This document shows, in pieces, positions 1-7,667 of a DNA stretch of 64,000 nt. This DNA is from Lentzea aerocolonigenes (GTDB lineage: Bacteria; Actinomycetota; Actinomycetes; Mycobacteriales; Pseudonocardiaceae), in contig NZ_JYJG01000003.1 in the NCBI RefSeq assembly GCF_000955955.1, positions 124,001-188,000 on the forward strand, in the 5' to 3' direction. Position 1 is the first letter of the stretch. Every line of letters starts with the position of its first letter. The translations under genes were made by a program, and so were the position numbers. The notes beneath the pieces were generated by a model that saw nothing but the letters and a program-made list of their open reading frames with translations, was not told where the DNA came from and ran no database searches.

Positions 1-1159
1 GGATCGAGCCGGCCAGCGAGACCCACAGCGTCGGCACGATGCCGATCCACGTGCCGAGCCCGCCGCCCAGCAGCGCGCCCAGCGGCGTCGACCCCCACAC
101 CACCCAGCGGATCGAGGCGTTCATCCGGCCCAGCAGGTGGTCCGGGCAGATCGCCTGCCGGTAGCTCACCTGGCCGACGTTGTAGACGACGATCCCGAAC
201 ACCGCCACCGCCGAGCCGGCCATCGGCAGCACCAGGCCCCACCCGTCCGACACGAACGGCAGCGTCAGGGTGAACGGCCAGGTCAGCATCGGGATGAGCC
301 AGATCATCCTGGCCTGCCCGACTAGCACGCCGATCCGGTACGCGAACGCCGCGCCGAGCACACCGCCGACGCCGCCCGCGCTGAGCAGCAGACCCGCCGT
401 CCCCTCGCTGAGGCCCACGACGTTCAGCAGGAAGAGGATCATCACGGCGCTCTGGATGCCGTGGAAGAAGTTCGACGTGCCGGTGCAGGCCACGATCATG
501 CGCAGAGTGGTGTTGCCGAAGACGAACCGCAGTCCCTCGCCGATCTCGCGGCGCAGATGCGGGTCGGGGTGGCGTTCCGGCGCGGGTTCGACCTTCTTGA
601 TCCGGAGCAGGAAGAACGCCGAGCTCAGATAGCCCACGCCGGTCGCCAGGACGCCGTTGGCCGCGCCGAGGAACTGGGCCGCGTAGCCGCCGATCGCGGG
701 TCCGGACACCTCCGCGACCGACAGGCTGGCCTGCAGCTTCGAGTTGCCCTCGACGAGCTGTCCGCGTCCGACGAGCGACGGCAGGTACGACTGGTAGGCG
801 ACGTCGAAGAACACCGTGCACACGCCCACCGCGAGGCTCACCGCGATCAGCTGCGGCAGCGTGAGCAGGTCCAGCCACCACGCGACGGGCACGCTCAGCA
901 GCAGGGCGGCGCGCGAGACGTCCATCGCGATCATCAGCGGTTTGCGGCGCATCCGGTCGACCCACACGCCCGCGGGCAGGCCGATCAGCAGGAACGCCAT
1001 CATGCTCGCCGCGGCCAGCAGACCCATCTCGAACGGTGTCGCGTTCAGCACACCCGCCGCGAGCAGCGGGATCACCGTCATGCCGACGTTCGCGCCGAAC
1101 TGGCTGATGGTGTCGCCCATCCAGAGCCTGCGGAAGTCGGGGTGCCCCCAAAGCGCCAT
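1..1159 (-). CDS. MFS transporter (drug/metabolite exporter-like), 3' end beyond window
   Basis: The reverse strand reads open from an ATG at 1159 to the window edge without a stop, so the C-terminus is missing; about 386 residues are visible. The translation starts MALWGHPDFRRLWMGDTIS, a common opening of actinobacterial MFS proteins of the macrolide-exporter/enterobactin-exporter class. Repeated hydrophobic helices follow, together with an MFS loop signature (GVWVDRMRRKP) after the second helix. It should be a proton-coupled exporter in the cytoplasmic membrane; the substrate cannot be told. It is divergent from a winged-helix regulator, and the 8-bp-arm palindrome between them suggests that regulator controls it. 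No strong RBS precedes the ATG. Confidence 0.85.
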   Translation of the reverse strand, partial: MALWGHPDFRRLWMGDTISQFGANVGMTVIPLLAAGVLNATPFEMGLLAAASMMAFLLIGLPAGVWVDRMRRKPLMIAMDVSRAALLLSVPVAWWLDLLTLPQLIAVSLAVGVCTVFFDVAYQSYLPSLVGRGQLVEGNSKLQASLSVAEVSGPAIGGYAAQFLGAANGVLATGVGYLSSAFFLLRIKKVEPAPERHPDPHLRREIGEGLRFVFGNTTLRMIVACTGTSNFFHGIQSAVMILFLLNVVGLSEGTAGLLLSAGGVGGVLGAAFAYRIGVLVGQARMIWLIPMLTWPFTLTLPFVSDGWGLVLPMAGSAVAVFGIVVYNVGQVSYRQAICPDHLLGRMNASIRWVVWGSTPLGALLGGGLGTWIGIVPTLWVSLAGSI

Positions 1160-1177
1160 GCCGGGAAGTCTGCGCTG

Positions 1178-1201
1178 AGTGATTGGAAACTGTCAATCAC
1201 T
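1178..1201. promoter_or_regulatory. palindromic operator between MFS gene and its regulator
   Basis: AGTGATTG and CAATCACT form perfect 8-bp inverted arms (1178-1185 and 1194-1201) around an 8-nt centre. The site lies in the narrow gap between two divergent genes and overlaps the upstream GTG (1179) of the regulator frame. It is a plausible autoregulatory site for the winged-helix protein; the pairing is inferred from position. Confidence 0.5.
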
Positions 1202-1214
1202 TAGACTTGAGCGC

Positions 1215-1715
1215 GTGGCACTCTCCCGCAAGCGACGACCCGCGACGAGCGAGGAAGCCGCGGCTCTCAGCTCTGACCTGCGGCTGCGGATGATCCGCAT
1301 GACGTTCGACCGGCCGCTGACCAACAAGGAGCTGGCGCAGCGGCTCGGCAAGGATCCGGCGACGACGCTGCACCACGTCCGCAAGCTCGTCGCCGCCGGG
1401 TTCCTCGAGGCCATGCCTGCGCGGGCCGGCAACCGGGGGGCGAAAGAGATCCCCTATCGGTCGACAGGGCTGTCCTGGCAGCTCGACAACAGCGAAAATG
1501 CGGTCGCCGTCGGCGAGGCGATGCTGCACGCTTTTCTCGGCGAGGTTGCCGACATCGGGCTCAGGGACGTGGATCAGAGCCGCCTGGTCGTCACCGTCGA
1601 CCCCGAGGAACTAAAGCAGCGGCTCGCGTCGTTGATGGATGAGCTGGCCGCGCAACCGGTCAAGCCGGATGTTCCCCGTGTGGCGATCTACCTCGCGGTG
1701 TATCCGGGGGACTGA
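1215..1715 (+). CDS. ArsR/winged-helix transcriptional regulator
   Basis: A protein of about 166 residues. Residues about 20-75 form a winged helix-turn-helix: LTNKELAQRLGKDPATTLHH is the helix-turn-helix, followed by the wing and a conserved PYRSTG turn. This is the layout of ArsR-like 'helix-turn-helix domain' regulators found beside MFS genes in actinomycetes. GTG 1215 was preferred to GTG 1179 because the earlier start lies inside the palindromic operator (1178-1201). With no clear Shine-Dalgarno the mRNA may be leaderless. The C-terminal half is an effector/dimer region without a recognisable ligand motif. It probably represses the divergent MFS exporter and itself. Confidence 0.75.
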   Translation: MALSRKRRPATSEEAAALSSDLRLRMIRMTFDRPLTNKELAQRLGKDPATTLHHVRKLVAAGFLEAMPARAGNRGAKEIPYRSTGLSWQLDNSENAVAVGEAMLHAFLGEVADIGLRDVDQSRLVVTVDPEELKQRLASLMDELAAQPVKPDVPRVAIYLAVYPGD

Positions 1716-1740
1716 CGGTCCATGGGACGATGAAGGGCAA

Positions 1741-3201
1741 ATGACGGAAAACATCCAGAGCACAGAGTTCGACCCGGAGTTCGACTCCTCTTGGGAAGAG
1801 GAGGACTTCTCCACAGGTGACTTCGAACGCGCCGAGCGCGCCGCGTTGCGCCGTGTCGCAGGGTTGTCCACCGAGCTCGAGGACATCACCGAGGTCGAGT
1901 ACCGGCAGCTTCGCCTGGAGCGGGTCGTGCTCGTCGGGGTGTGGACCGAGGGCACGGCCGCGGACTCCGACGCCTCGATGGCCGAGCTGGCGCGCCTCGC
2001 CGAGACCGCCGGTTCCGAGGTGCTCGAAGGCGTGGTGCAGCGGCGCGACAAGCCCGACGCGGCGACGTACATCGGCTCCGGCAAGGTCTCCGAGCTGCGC
2101 GACGTGGTGCAGGCGACCGGCGCGGACACGGTGATCTGCGACGGTGAGCTCTCGCCGGGCCAGCTGCGTCAGCTGGAGGAACGGCTGAAGGTCAAGGTCA
2201 TCGACCGGACCGCGCTCATCCTGGACATCTTCGCGCAGCACGCGCGGTCCAAGGAGGGCAAGGCCCAGGTCGAGCTGGCCCAGCTGCAGTACCTGATGCC
2301 GCGCCTGCGCGGCTGGGGTGAGACGTTGTCGAGGCAGGCCGGTGGTCGTGCCGGTGGCGGCAACGGCGGTGTGGGTCTGCGCGGTCCCGGTGAGACCAAG
2401 ATCGAGACCGACCGGCGCCGGATCCGCGACCGCATCTCGAAGCTCCGCCGTGAGCTCGCCGCGATCAAGGTGATCCGCGAGACCAAGCGCAGCCGCCGCG
2501 TCGCGAACGAGATTCCGAGCGTCGCCATCGCGGGTTACACGAACGCGGGCAAGTCCTCGCTGCTCAACGCGCTGACCGACGCCGGTGTCCTGGTGGAGGA
2601 CGCACTGTTCGCCACCCTCGACCCGACGACGCGCCGCGCGCTGACGCCGGAGGGCCTGCCGTACACGCTGACGGACACGGTCGGCTTCGTCCGGCACCTG
2701 CCGCACCAGCTGGTCGAGGCGTTCCGGTCGACGCTGGAGGAGGTCGGCCAGGCCGACCTGCTCGTACACGTGGTCGACGGCTCCGACGCCATGCCGGAGT
2801 CGCAGGTCAAGGCCGTGCGCGAGGTGCTGGCCGAGATCAACGAGGAGTCCGGCACGCCGATGCCGCGCGAGCTGCTCGTCGTGAACAAGATCGACGCGGT
2901 GGGCGACCTGGGCCTGGCCCGGCTGCGGCACCTGTTCCCGGACGCGTCGTTCGTGTCGGCGCACTCGGGGCTCGGCATCGAGGAGCTGAAGGTCCGCATC
3001 GCGGAGCTGATGCCACGTCCCGAGGTCGTGGTCGAGGCTCTCGTCCCGTACGCGCGCGGCGAGGTCGTCGCCCGCGTGCACCGCGACGGCGAAGTGCTGT
3101 CCGAGAAGCACACGGAGTCGGGCACGCTGCTGTCCGCCCGCGTGCGCCCGGACCTCGCGGGCCTGCTCGAGGAGTTCGCGACGAACGGAACGCCTGCTTG
3201 A
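1741..3201 (+). CDS. hflX: GTPase HflX, ribosome-splitting factor
   Basis: A protein of 486 residues. The N-terminal HflX domain contains ATYIGSGKVSEL and DGELSPGQLRQLEERL, then the glycine-rich hinge GGRAGGGNGGVGLRGPGETK. The G domain has G1 GYTNAGKS (about 265-272), G2 DPTTR (about 294), G3 DTVGF (about 312) and G4 NKID (about 382). HflX binds the 50S subunit near the peptidyl-transferase centre and splits stalled or hibernating ribosomes; in mycobacteria it is linked to heat, hypoxia and macrolide tolerance. ATG 1741 was chosen over the open frame further upstream because that extension overlaps the previous gene and the family begins near here. The stop overlaps the TTG start of the next gene. 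Confidence 0.96.
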   Translation: MTENIQSTEFDPEFDSSWEEEDFSTGDFERAERAALRRVAGLSTELEDITEVEYRQLRLERVVLVGVWTEGTAADSDASMAELARLAETAGSEVLEGVVQRRDKPDAATYIGSGKVSELRDVVQATGADTVICDGELSPGQLRQLEERLKVKVIDRTALILDIFAQHARSKEGKAQVELAQLQYLMPRLRGWGETLSRQAGGRAGGGNGGVGLRGPGETKIETDRRRIRDRISKLRRELAAIKVIRETKRSRRVANEIPSVAIAGYTNAGKSSLLNALTDAGVLVEDALFATLDPTTRRALTPEGLPYTLTDTVGFVRHLPHQLVEAFRSTLEEVGQADLLVHVVDGSDAMPESQVKAVREVLAEINEESGTPMPRELLVVNKIDAVGDLGLARLRHLFPDASFVSAHSGLGIEELKVRIAELMPRPEVVVEALVPYARGEVVARVHRDGEVLSEKHTESGTLLSARVRPDLAGLLEEFATNGTPA

Positions 3202-4151
3202 TCCCGCCTCCACCGGTGGACGTGTGCCCGGTGAGCATGCAAGAGCTCTCCGGGCTCACGTCCGACGGAAACCAGTTCTTCGCCGTCAGCGACAGCGACA
3301 ACGGCACGCTGCGCATCCAGGTCATGGGCCGTGACTGCGCCGTGAAGCGCACCATCACCGCGCCCGTCGACCCGTTCGACGTCGAAGACCTGGCGATGAC
3401 GCCGGACGGCACCCTCTGGGCCTCCGACACCGGCGACAACGGCAAGTCCCGCTCCACGGTCGCCCTGCACAAGGTCTCGCCCTCGGGCGCCGTGGAGCGG
3501 TTCCGCGTCACGTACCCGGACGGCAAGCACGACGCCGAAGCCTTGTTGATCGACAAGTCCGGTATCCCGTACATCGTCACCAAAGAACCCCTCGGCTCCG
3601 CACTGGTATATCGCCCGGCGGCCCCGCTCCAAACCGATATATCAGTCCCGTTGGAGCAGGTCGCGCGCGTGTCGCTGTCGACGACCGACACCCCGGGCGG
3701 CCCCTTGGAAGGCACCCTCGACTCGCGCCTGGTGACGGGCGCCGCTTCTACTCTCGACGGCTCGGTGATCGCCCTGCGCACCTACACCGACGCCTACCTC
3801 TATCCGGTGCCCGGCGGCGATCTGGTGAAGGCCCTGTCCGGCGATCCGGTCCGCATCCCGCTGCCGGACGAACCCCAGGGCGAGGCCATCGCCTTCGACC
3901 CGGACGGCACCCTGCTCTCCGCCTCGGAAGGCGCCGGCACCCCGATCCGCTCGGTAGCGGGCGCCGCCGCCCTGGCTCGGCCACCCGCGCCGGCGACCAC
4001 AACGCCTCCACCGCCGGCAGCCGACCAGCCTCAGGCCTCACCGCAGTCGCCGTCCAACTCCTGGCAGAACTGGCCCCTGGCCCTGACCTTCGGCGGCATC
4101 GTTCTCGTCGCCGCCCTGGTCATCGGACTCCGCCTGCGCCGCCGAGCCTGA
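3198..4151 (+). CDS. beta-propeller protein with C-terminal membrane helix
   Basis: A protein of 317 residues. Repeated blades such as DVEDLAMTPDGTLWASDTGD and QGEAIAFDPDGTLLSASEG resemble NHL/YWTD or 'esterase-like phytase' propellers. A Pro/Ala/Gln-rich linker (about 260-285) is followed by one hydrophobic helix (about 290-310) and a basic tail LRLRRRA. The TTG at 3198 overlaps the hflX stop (TTGA), so translation may be coupled. Oddly, no N-terminal signal peptide can be found in frame, although the propeller-linker-TM-basic tail layout is that of an exported, anchored protein. Function unknown. Two AT-rich palindromes (3602-3613, 3633-3646) lie inside it and create rare codons. Confidence 0.7.
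   Translation: MIPPPPVDVCPVSMQELSGLTSDGNQFFAVSDSDNGTLRIQVMGRDCAVKRTITAPVDPFDVEDLAMTPDGTLWASDTGDNGKSRSTVALHKVSPSGAVERFRVTYPDGKHDAEALLIDKSGIPYIVTKEPLGSALVYRPAAPLQTDISVPLEQVARVSLSTTDTPGGPLEGTLDSRLVTGAASTLDGSVIALRTYTDAYLYPVPGGDLVKALSGDPVRIPLPDEPQGEAIAFDPDGTLLSASEGAGTPIRSVAGAAALARPPAPATTTPPPPAADQPQASPQSPSNSWQNWPLALTFGGIVLVAALVIGLRLRRRA
3602..3646. repeat. two AT-rich palindromic motifs (GGTATATCG and CCGATATATCAG)
   Basis: ACTGGTATATCGCC starts at 3602 and ACCGATATATCAGT spans 3633-3646, both inside a coding region of about 70% GC. The second encodes Asp-Ile-Ser as GAT ATA TCA, using the rare Ile codon ATA. The same core recurs at 4361, 29503, 31442, 35369, 37872 and 38859. Confidence 0.55.
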
Positions 4152-4284
4152 CCGCCGCTCAGCCCGTCGTCGGTCGTCCCGCGGCGCTCAACCCGCAGCC
4201 CGCACTCGTGACGACAGGCCGGCACTCGCCGACCAGCAAGTCCACGATCTAGGCTTCGCTGAACGCCTCACCCCTGCTGACCTG

Positions 4285-4339
4285 CCGCTTAGCAATGACT
4301 CTTTGGACTTCGTCGTCAAAAGACTCATTGCTAAGGCGG
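4285..4339. repeat. hairpin repeat element, copy A
   Basis: The left arm, CCGC then TTAGCAATGACTCTTTGGAC (4285-4308), pairs with GTCAAAAGACTCATTGC and TAAGGCGG (4315-4339), with two internal mismatches and a 6-nt loop. A nearly identical element, with the same upstream flank (CACCCCTG..GACCTGCCGC), occurs at 29544-29589, and a degenerate one at 5531-5598. It lies 3' of the propeller gene and 3' of the convergent P450 gene. It could act as a bidirectional terminator, but a sequence conserved this well between distant copies suggests a mobile or protein-recognised repeat. Confidence 0.75.
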
Positions 4340-4360
4340 CTAGGAGCAGTGGAGTGCGGC

Positions 4361-4380
4361 ACCGATATATTGGATATCGG
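4361..4380. repeat. AT-rich double palindrome next to hairpin copy A
   Basis: ACCGATATATTGG overlaps a second inverted repeat, CCGATAT (4362-4368) and ATATCGG (4374-4380). It sits 22 nt from hairpin copy A, immediately before the P450 stop codon. Hairpin copy B at 29544 also has an ATATAT palindrome 24 nt away. Confidence 0.5.
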
Positions 4381-4382
4381 GG

Positions 4383-5519
4383 TCAGTCCCAGGCGACGGG
4401 CAGGCGTTCCAGGCCGCCGATCACCAGGCTCGCGCGGTGGGAGAGTTCGTCCTCGGGGACGGCGAGGCGCAGCTTCGGGAAGCGGGTGAAGAGGGCGGGG
4501 AAGGCGATCTTCAGCTCGATCCGGGCGAGGTGCTGGCCGATGCACTGGTGGATGCCGTGCCCGAACGCCAGGTGCCCGGTCGCACCGCGGGCGAGGTCGA
4601 GGACGTCCGGATCGGCGTAGCGGGCCGGGTCGTGATTGGCGGAGCGCAGTTCGACGAACACGGTGTCGCCCGCGCGCACGAGGGTGCCCTCGATCTCGGC
4701 GTCCTCCAGAGCGGTGCGGGCCGTCGCCGGCGTCAGACTGATATGTCGCAGCAGCTCCTCGACGGCGGCGTCGGGATCGGCGAGCAGCGCGCCCACCTGC
4801 GCCGGCGAGCGCATGAGCTCCAGCGCGCCGAGCGACAGCATGTTCGTCGTCGTGTCGAGGCCGCCGCCGAGCAGCGCCATGCCCATCGCGGCCATCTCGT
4901 CGTCGGTGAGAGGGTCGCCAGTGAGAGAGTTGTCAGGGTCGGCCTCGCCGTTGACCAGGCCGCTGAGCACGTCGTCGGTCGGGTGCGCACGCTTCAGAGC
5001 CACCATCTCCAGCATGAACTGCTGCATGCGCCCGAACGCGGCGAACATCGCCTCGGCCTCACCGGCCTCCGCGCCGCTGGCACCGGTGAGCAGCACGGCG
5101 TCCTGCTGGAACTCCGTGCGGCGCTCGAAAGGGACGCCGAGCAGCTCGCAGATCATCAGTCCCGGCACCGGCACCGCGAAGTGCTCGACCAGGTCCGCGG
5201 GCGAGCCCTGGGCCTCCAGCGAGTCCAGGTGCGAGGCGGTGATCGTCTCGAGTCGTTCGGCGAGCACCCGCATCCGCCGGACGGTGAACTGGCCGGTGAG
5301 CTTGCTCCGGTAGCGGGTGTGGTCCGGCGGGTCGTGGTCGGTGAACGCGCCGGGCGGTGACGGCGGCGCGTCGCCGGGGCTGCCCGGACCGAACGGGTTG
5401 TGCATCTTGTCCGGCCGGATGCTGAAGCGGCTGTCGGCGAGCACGGCACGCACCGTGGCGTGGTCGTGCGCTCGCCAGCCTGCGTGCCCGTCCGGGTACG
5501 TCATCGGGCTGAGTGGCAT
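4383..5519 (-). CDS. cytochrome P450
   Basis: A protein of 378 residues, normal for a soluble bacterial class I P450. The haem-binding loop FGHGIHQCIGQHLARIE has the thiolate ligand at about Cys326. The I-helix oxygen groove is GGGLDTTT, where most family members have AGxDTT. The K-helix ExxR is EELLR, followed by SLTPATAR. It needs ferredoxin and reductase partners, which are not encoded nearby, so the substrate and any pathway are unknown. The start is ATG 5519 with an excellent RBS (GGGGGAGG); an open frame further upstream is spurious. The gene is bracketed by hairpin repeat copies at 4285-4339 and 5531-5598, and the regulator on the other side is divergent. Confidence 0.93.
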   Translation of the reverse strand: MPLSPMTYPDGHAGWRAHDHATVRAVLADSRFSIRPDKMHNPFGPGSPGDAPPSPPGAFTDHDPPDHTRYRSKLTGQFTVRRMRVLAERLETITASHLDSLEAQGSPADLVEHFAVPVPGLMICELLGVPFERRTEFQQDAVLLTGASGAEAGEAEAMFAAFGRMQQFMLEMVALKRAHPTDDVLSGLVNGEADPDNSLTGDPLTDDEMAAMGMALLGGGLDTTTNMLSLGALELMRSPAQVGALLADPDAAVEELLRHISLTPATARTALEDAEIEGTLVRAGDTVFVELRSANHDPARYADPDVLDLARGATGHLAFGHGIHQCIGQHLARIELKIAFPALFTRFPKLRLAVPEDELSHRASLVIGGLERLPVAWD

Positions 5520-5530
5520 TGCCTCCCCCT

Positions 5531-5598
5531 TGCAACGAGGTCTTTCCCCTGCCTGCAAGCTAAAAACGTTTGCGGACGAAGTCAAAAGACTCATTGCA
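5531..5598. repeat. hairpin repeat element, degenerate copy C
   Basis: GTCAAAAGACTCATTGC (5581-5597) is identical to the right arm of copy A. A degenerate left arm, TGCAACGAGGTCTTT (5531-5545), can pair with AAAGACTCATTGCA across a long loop. It occupies the divergent gap between the P450 gene and the MarR/GbsR-like regulator, where promoters and operators are expected. Copies A and C therefore flank the P450 gene. Confidence 0.55.
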
Positions 5599-5628
5599 AT
5601 GGCCTGCGAGGGAAGGCACCATGGGGTT

Positions 5629-6369
5629 GTGCCTGGTAAGCGGCTAGATGAAGAAGAACGGCAGCTCATCGCCCAGTTCCTCTGGGACGGGCTGGGGTAC
5701 TCCGAAATCGGGAGGCGGTTGCAAAGGCCCGCCTCGACGATCCAGCGGGAGGTGGCCCGCAACGGGGGCCACAACAACTACCGGCCGGGGGCGGCGCACC
5801 GGGCGGCGGCCGAGCGGGCGATGCGCCGGATGCCCGCGGTCGACGATCTCGACATCGACGACGAGGCTTACTCGTTCGACCGCAGCCCCGGAAAGGTGAA
5901 GGAATTTCACCTAACGCTGGTCGGTGTCTTCGTCCAGACCGGGCTCACCCGGACGGCGGCGCGGATCCTCGCCGAGATCTTCATGTGCGACAAGGGCAGC
6001 CTGTCGGCGACCGAGCTGGTGCTGAGGCTGTCGGTCAGTCCGGGCACGGTGTCGCGGTCGACGAAATACTTGGAGGAGCTGCACCTGCTGCGCAGCGAGC
6101 GCGACGGCAAGCGGATGCGCTACTTCCTGGACGACGACCTCTGGTACCAGGCGTGGCTGGCCAGCGCCGAGCGCAACGCCATGTGGGCGCACACCGCACT
6201 GAACGGGTCCGAGATCTTCGGACTCGACACACCAGTGGGTGCGCGCCTCAAGGACATGGGCCAGTTCTTCGCGTTCGTCGTCACGGACATGGAGTCCACG
6301 AGGAAGAAGTGGCTCGAGTTCTTCGAGAAGAAGAAACGAGCCCGGGGAGAAGTTACGGGAGACGCCTGA
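5629..6369 (+). CDS. MarR/GbsR-type regulator with N-terminal IS30-like HTH
   Basis: About 246 residues in two DNA-binding modules. Residues about 4-60 are a Helix-turn-helix_38 module of the kind found at the N-terminus of IS30 transposases ([20 protein letters not shown], then [11 protein letters not shown]). Residues about 95-220 are a GbsR/MarR winged helix ([35 protein letters not shown]). The tail is lysine-rich ([12 protein letters not shown]). Such fusions occur as annotated regulators in actinomycetes. It is divergent from the P450 gene and likely controls it. The start is uncertain: GTG 5629 follows a purine stretch, but ATG 5599 in frame is possible and would begin inside repeat copy C. 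Confidence 0.8.
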   Translation: MPGKRLDEEERQLIAQFLWDGLGYSEIGRRLQRPASTIQREVARNGGHNNYRPGAAHRAAAERAMRRMPAVDDLDIDDEAYSFDRSPGKVKEFHLTLVGVFVQTGLTRTAARILAEIFMCDKGSLSATELVLRLSVSPGTVSRSTKYLEELHLLRSERDGKRMRYFLDDDLWYQAWLASAERNAMWAHTALNGSEIFGLDTPVGARLKDMGQFFAFVVTDMESTRKKWLEFFEKKKRARGEVTGDA

Positions 6370-7045
6370 GCACGGTGACGACCTTGCCGAGGATGGTGGC
6401 CTCGTCGCCGTTGATCGGCTGGTAGGCCGGGTTGTGCGGCATCAGCCACACGTGGCCGTCCTTGCGCTTGAACGTCTTGACGGTCGCCTCGCCGTCGATC
6501 ATGGCGGCGACGATCTCGCCCTGGTCGGCGGTCGGCTGCTTGCGGATGACGACCCAGTCGCCGTCCGTGATGGCGGCGTCGATCATCGAGTCGCCGACCA
6601 CGCGCAGCAGGAACAGCTCACCCTCGCCGACGATCTCGCGCGGCAGCGGGAACACGTCCTCGATCGACTCCTCCGCCAGGATCGGCCCACCGGCCGCGAT
6701 CCGGCCGACCATCGGCACGTACGCGGGGGTCGGCTTCGACATCGGGTCGAGACCGGGGTCGATCTCGGGCGGCAGCATGCCGACTGCGCGCGGGCGGTTC
6801 GCGTCGCGGCGCAGGAAGCCCTTCCGCTCCAGCGCGCGCAGCTGGTACGCGACCGACGAGGTCGACGTCAGGCCCACGGCCTCGCCGATCTCGCGCACGC
6901 TCGGCGGATAGCCGAAACGGTCGACCCAGTCGCGAATCACGTCGAGTACCTTGCGCTGACGCAAAGTCAGGCCCGCGTTGCCCGCGATCTCACTTACCTC
7001 TGCTGTCACAAGAGCGGGGTCCGGGTCGATCGTCTTGCCTGCCAC
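6353..7045 (-). CDS. lexA: SOS repressor LexA
   Basis: A protein of 230 residues. The winged HTH is at about 26-90 ([20 protein letters not shown]). The self-cleavage site is Ala118-Gly119 in [10 protein letters not shown]. The catalytic dyad is Ser153 (GDSM) and Lys190 (ATVK). It represses DNA-damage genes until RecA filaments trigger autocleavage. GTG 7045 was chosen because GAGGAGG stands 6-12 nt upstream; an in-frame ATG at 7141 would sit on the SOS box. The box at 7138-7153 lies about 95 nt upstream of the start and should give autoregulation. The 3' end overlaps the tail of the convergent regulator gene by 17 nt. Confidence 0.97.
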   Translation of the reverse strand: MAGKTIDPDPALVTAEVSEIAGNAGLTLRQRKVLDVIRDWVDRFGYPPSVREIGEAVGLTSTSSVAYQLRALERKGFLRRDANRPRAVGMLPPEIDPGLDPMSKPTPAYVPMVGRIAAGGPILAEESIEDVFPLPREIVGEGELFLLRVVGDSMIDAAITDGDWVVIRKQPTADQGEIVAAMIDGEATVKTFKRKDGHVWLMPHNPAYQPINGDEATILGKVVTVLRRLP

Positions 7046-7137
7046 GGTCGCTGTCCTCCTCGCCGCCCCCAGTTCGAATGGGATTCCGGCACTCCGTCGA
7101 TCTTCGTGGTCGACGGTAGTCGTGTTTGCTGCACAGA

Positions 7138-7153
7138 TCAAACACCTGTTCGA
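7138..7153. promoter_or_regulatory. SOS (LexA) box, lexA-proximal
   Basis: TCAAAC-ACCT-GTTCGA, one mismatch from the actinobacterial consensus TCGAAC-N4-GTTCGA. It lies upstream of lexA in the divergent region. Confidence 0.85.
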
Positions 7154-7218
7154 GGTATTTGGGCGCGTGTTGTGGCGTCCGGCGGGTCGGTCTGGTAGAA
7201 ATTCGCACGGACGTTCGA

Positions 7219-7234
7219 TCGAACCCCTGTTCGA
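7219..7234. promoter_or_regulatory. SOS (LexA) box, perfect consensus
   Basis: TCGAAC-CCCT-GTTCGA is an exact match, 32 nt before the start of the small membrane protein gene on the plus strand. That gene is therefore predicted to be damage-induced. Confidence 0.9.
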
Positions 7235-7265
7235 TCATGGTGGTTGACCTGCGATGGAGGTCGTC

Positions 7266-7538
7266 ATGGCGGTAATCGTCGAGAAGCGGTTGCGCGTTGT
7301 TGAAGACGCGGACGTCGCAGCGGGGCGTCCACTCCGTTCGGGTCCCCGTGTCATGCCGAGGCGCCCGGCGACCAGGCCGTACCCGGTCGCGGTGCCCGCG
7401 TCGCGCGAGTCGAGCTCGTGCGAGGTCCGGCCGAAGCGCGAGTCGATGCTCGAACTCGTCGCGGTCGGCGTGCTGAGCGCCCTCACCGTCATCGCGCTCG
7501 GTGTGCTCTACCTCCAGCAGGCCGGCGTCACCCCGTAA
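7266..7538 (+). CDS. SOS-regulated small membrane protein, probable division suppressor
   Basis: A protein of 90 residues. The N-terminal half is basic and Pro-rich; one membrane helix (about 64-82, LELVAVGVLSALTVIALGVL) is near the C-terminus, followed by only about 8 residues. Start ATG 7266 has GGAGG 5 nt upstream. The position divergent from lexA, behind a perfect SOS box, is that of DivS (Corynebacterium) and Rv2719c/ChiZ (Mycobacterium), which inhibit division after DNA damage. Those mycobacterial proteins carry a LysM domain after the helix; none is present here. The assignment rests on context and topology, not on sequence identity. Confidence 0.65.
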   Translation: MAVIVEKRLRVVEDADVAAGRPLRSGPRVMPRRPATRPYPVAVPASRESSSCEVRPKRESMLELVAVGVLSALTVIALGVLYLQQAGVTP

Positions 7539-7619
7539 GACCGAAGCGAAACCGAAGCCTCACGGAAGTGGCCCTGTCCACCATGCGGTGCGACAGACGA
7601 GACCACCTTCGGAGGCACC

Positions 7620-7667
7620 ATGGCGAGACAGGCCTACCACCCCGGTGACCAGCTGACGTCGCGGTGA
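7620..7667 (+). CDS. 15-residue leader peptide coupled to protease gene
   Basis: A short ORF (MARQAYHPGDQLTSR, then TGA) with GGAGG at 7611-7615, a better RBS than the protease itself has. Its stop overlaps the GTG start of the protease (GTGA at 7664-7667). This is the layout for translational coupling: ribosomes finishing the leader can restart on the protease. Too short to judge by homology. Confidence 0.45.
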   Translation: MARQAYHPGDQLTSR

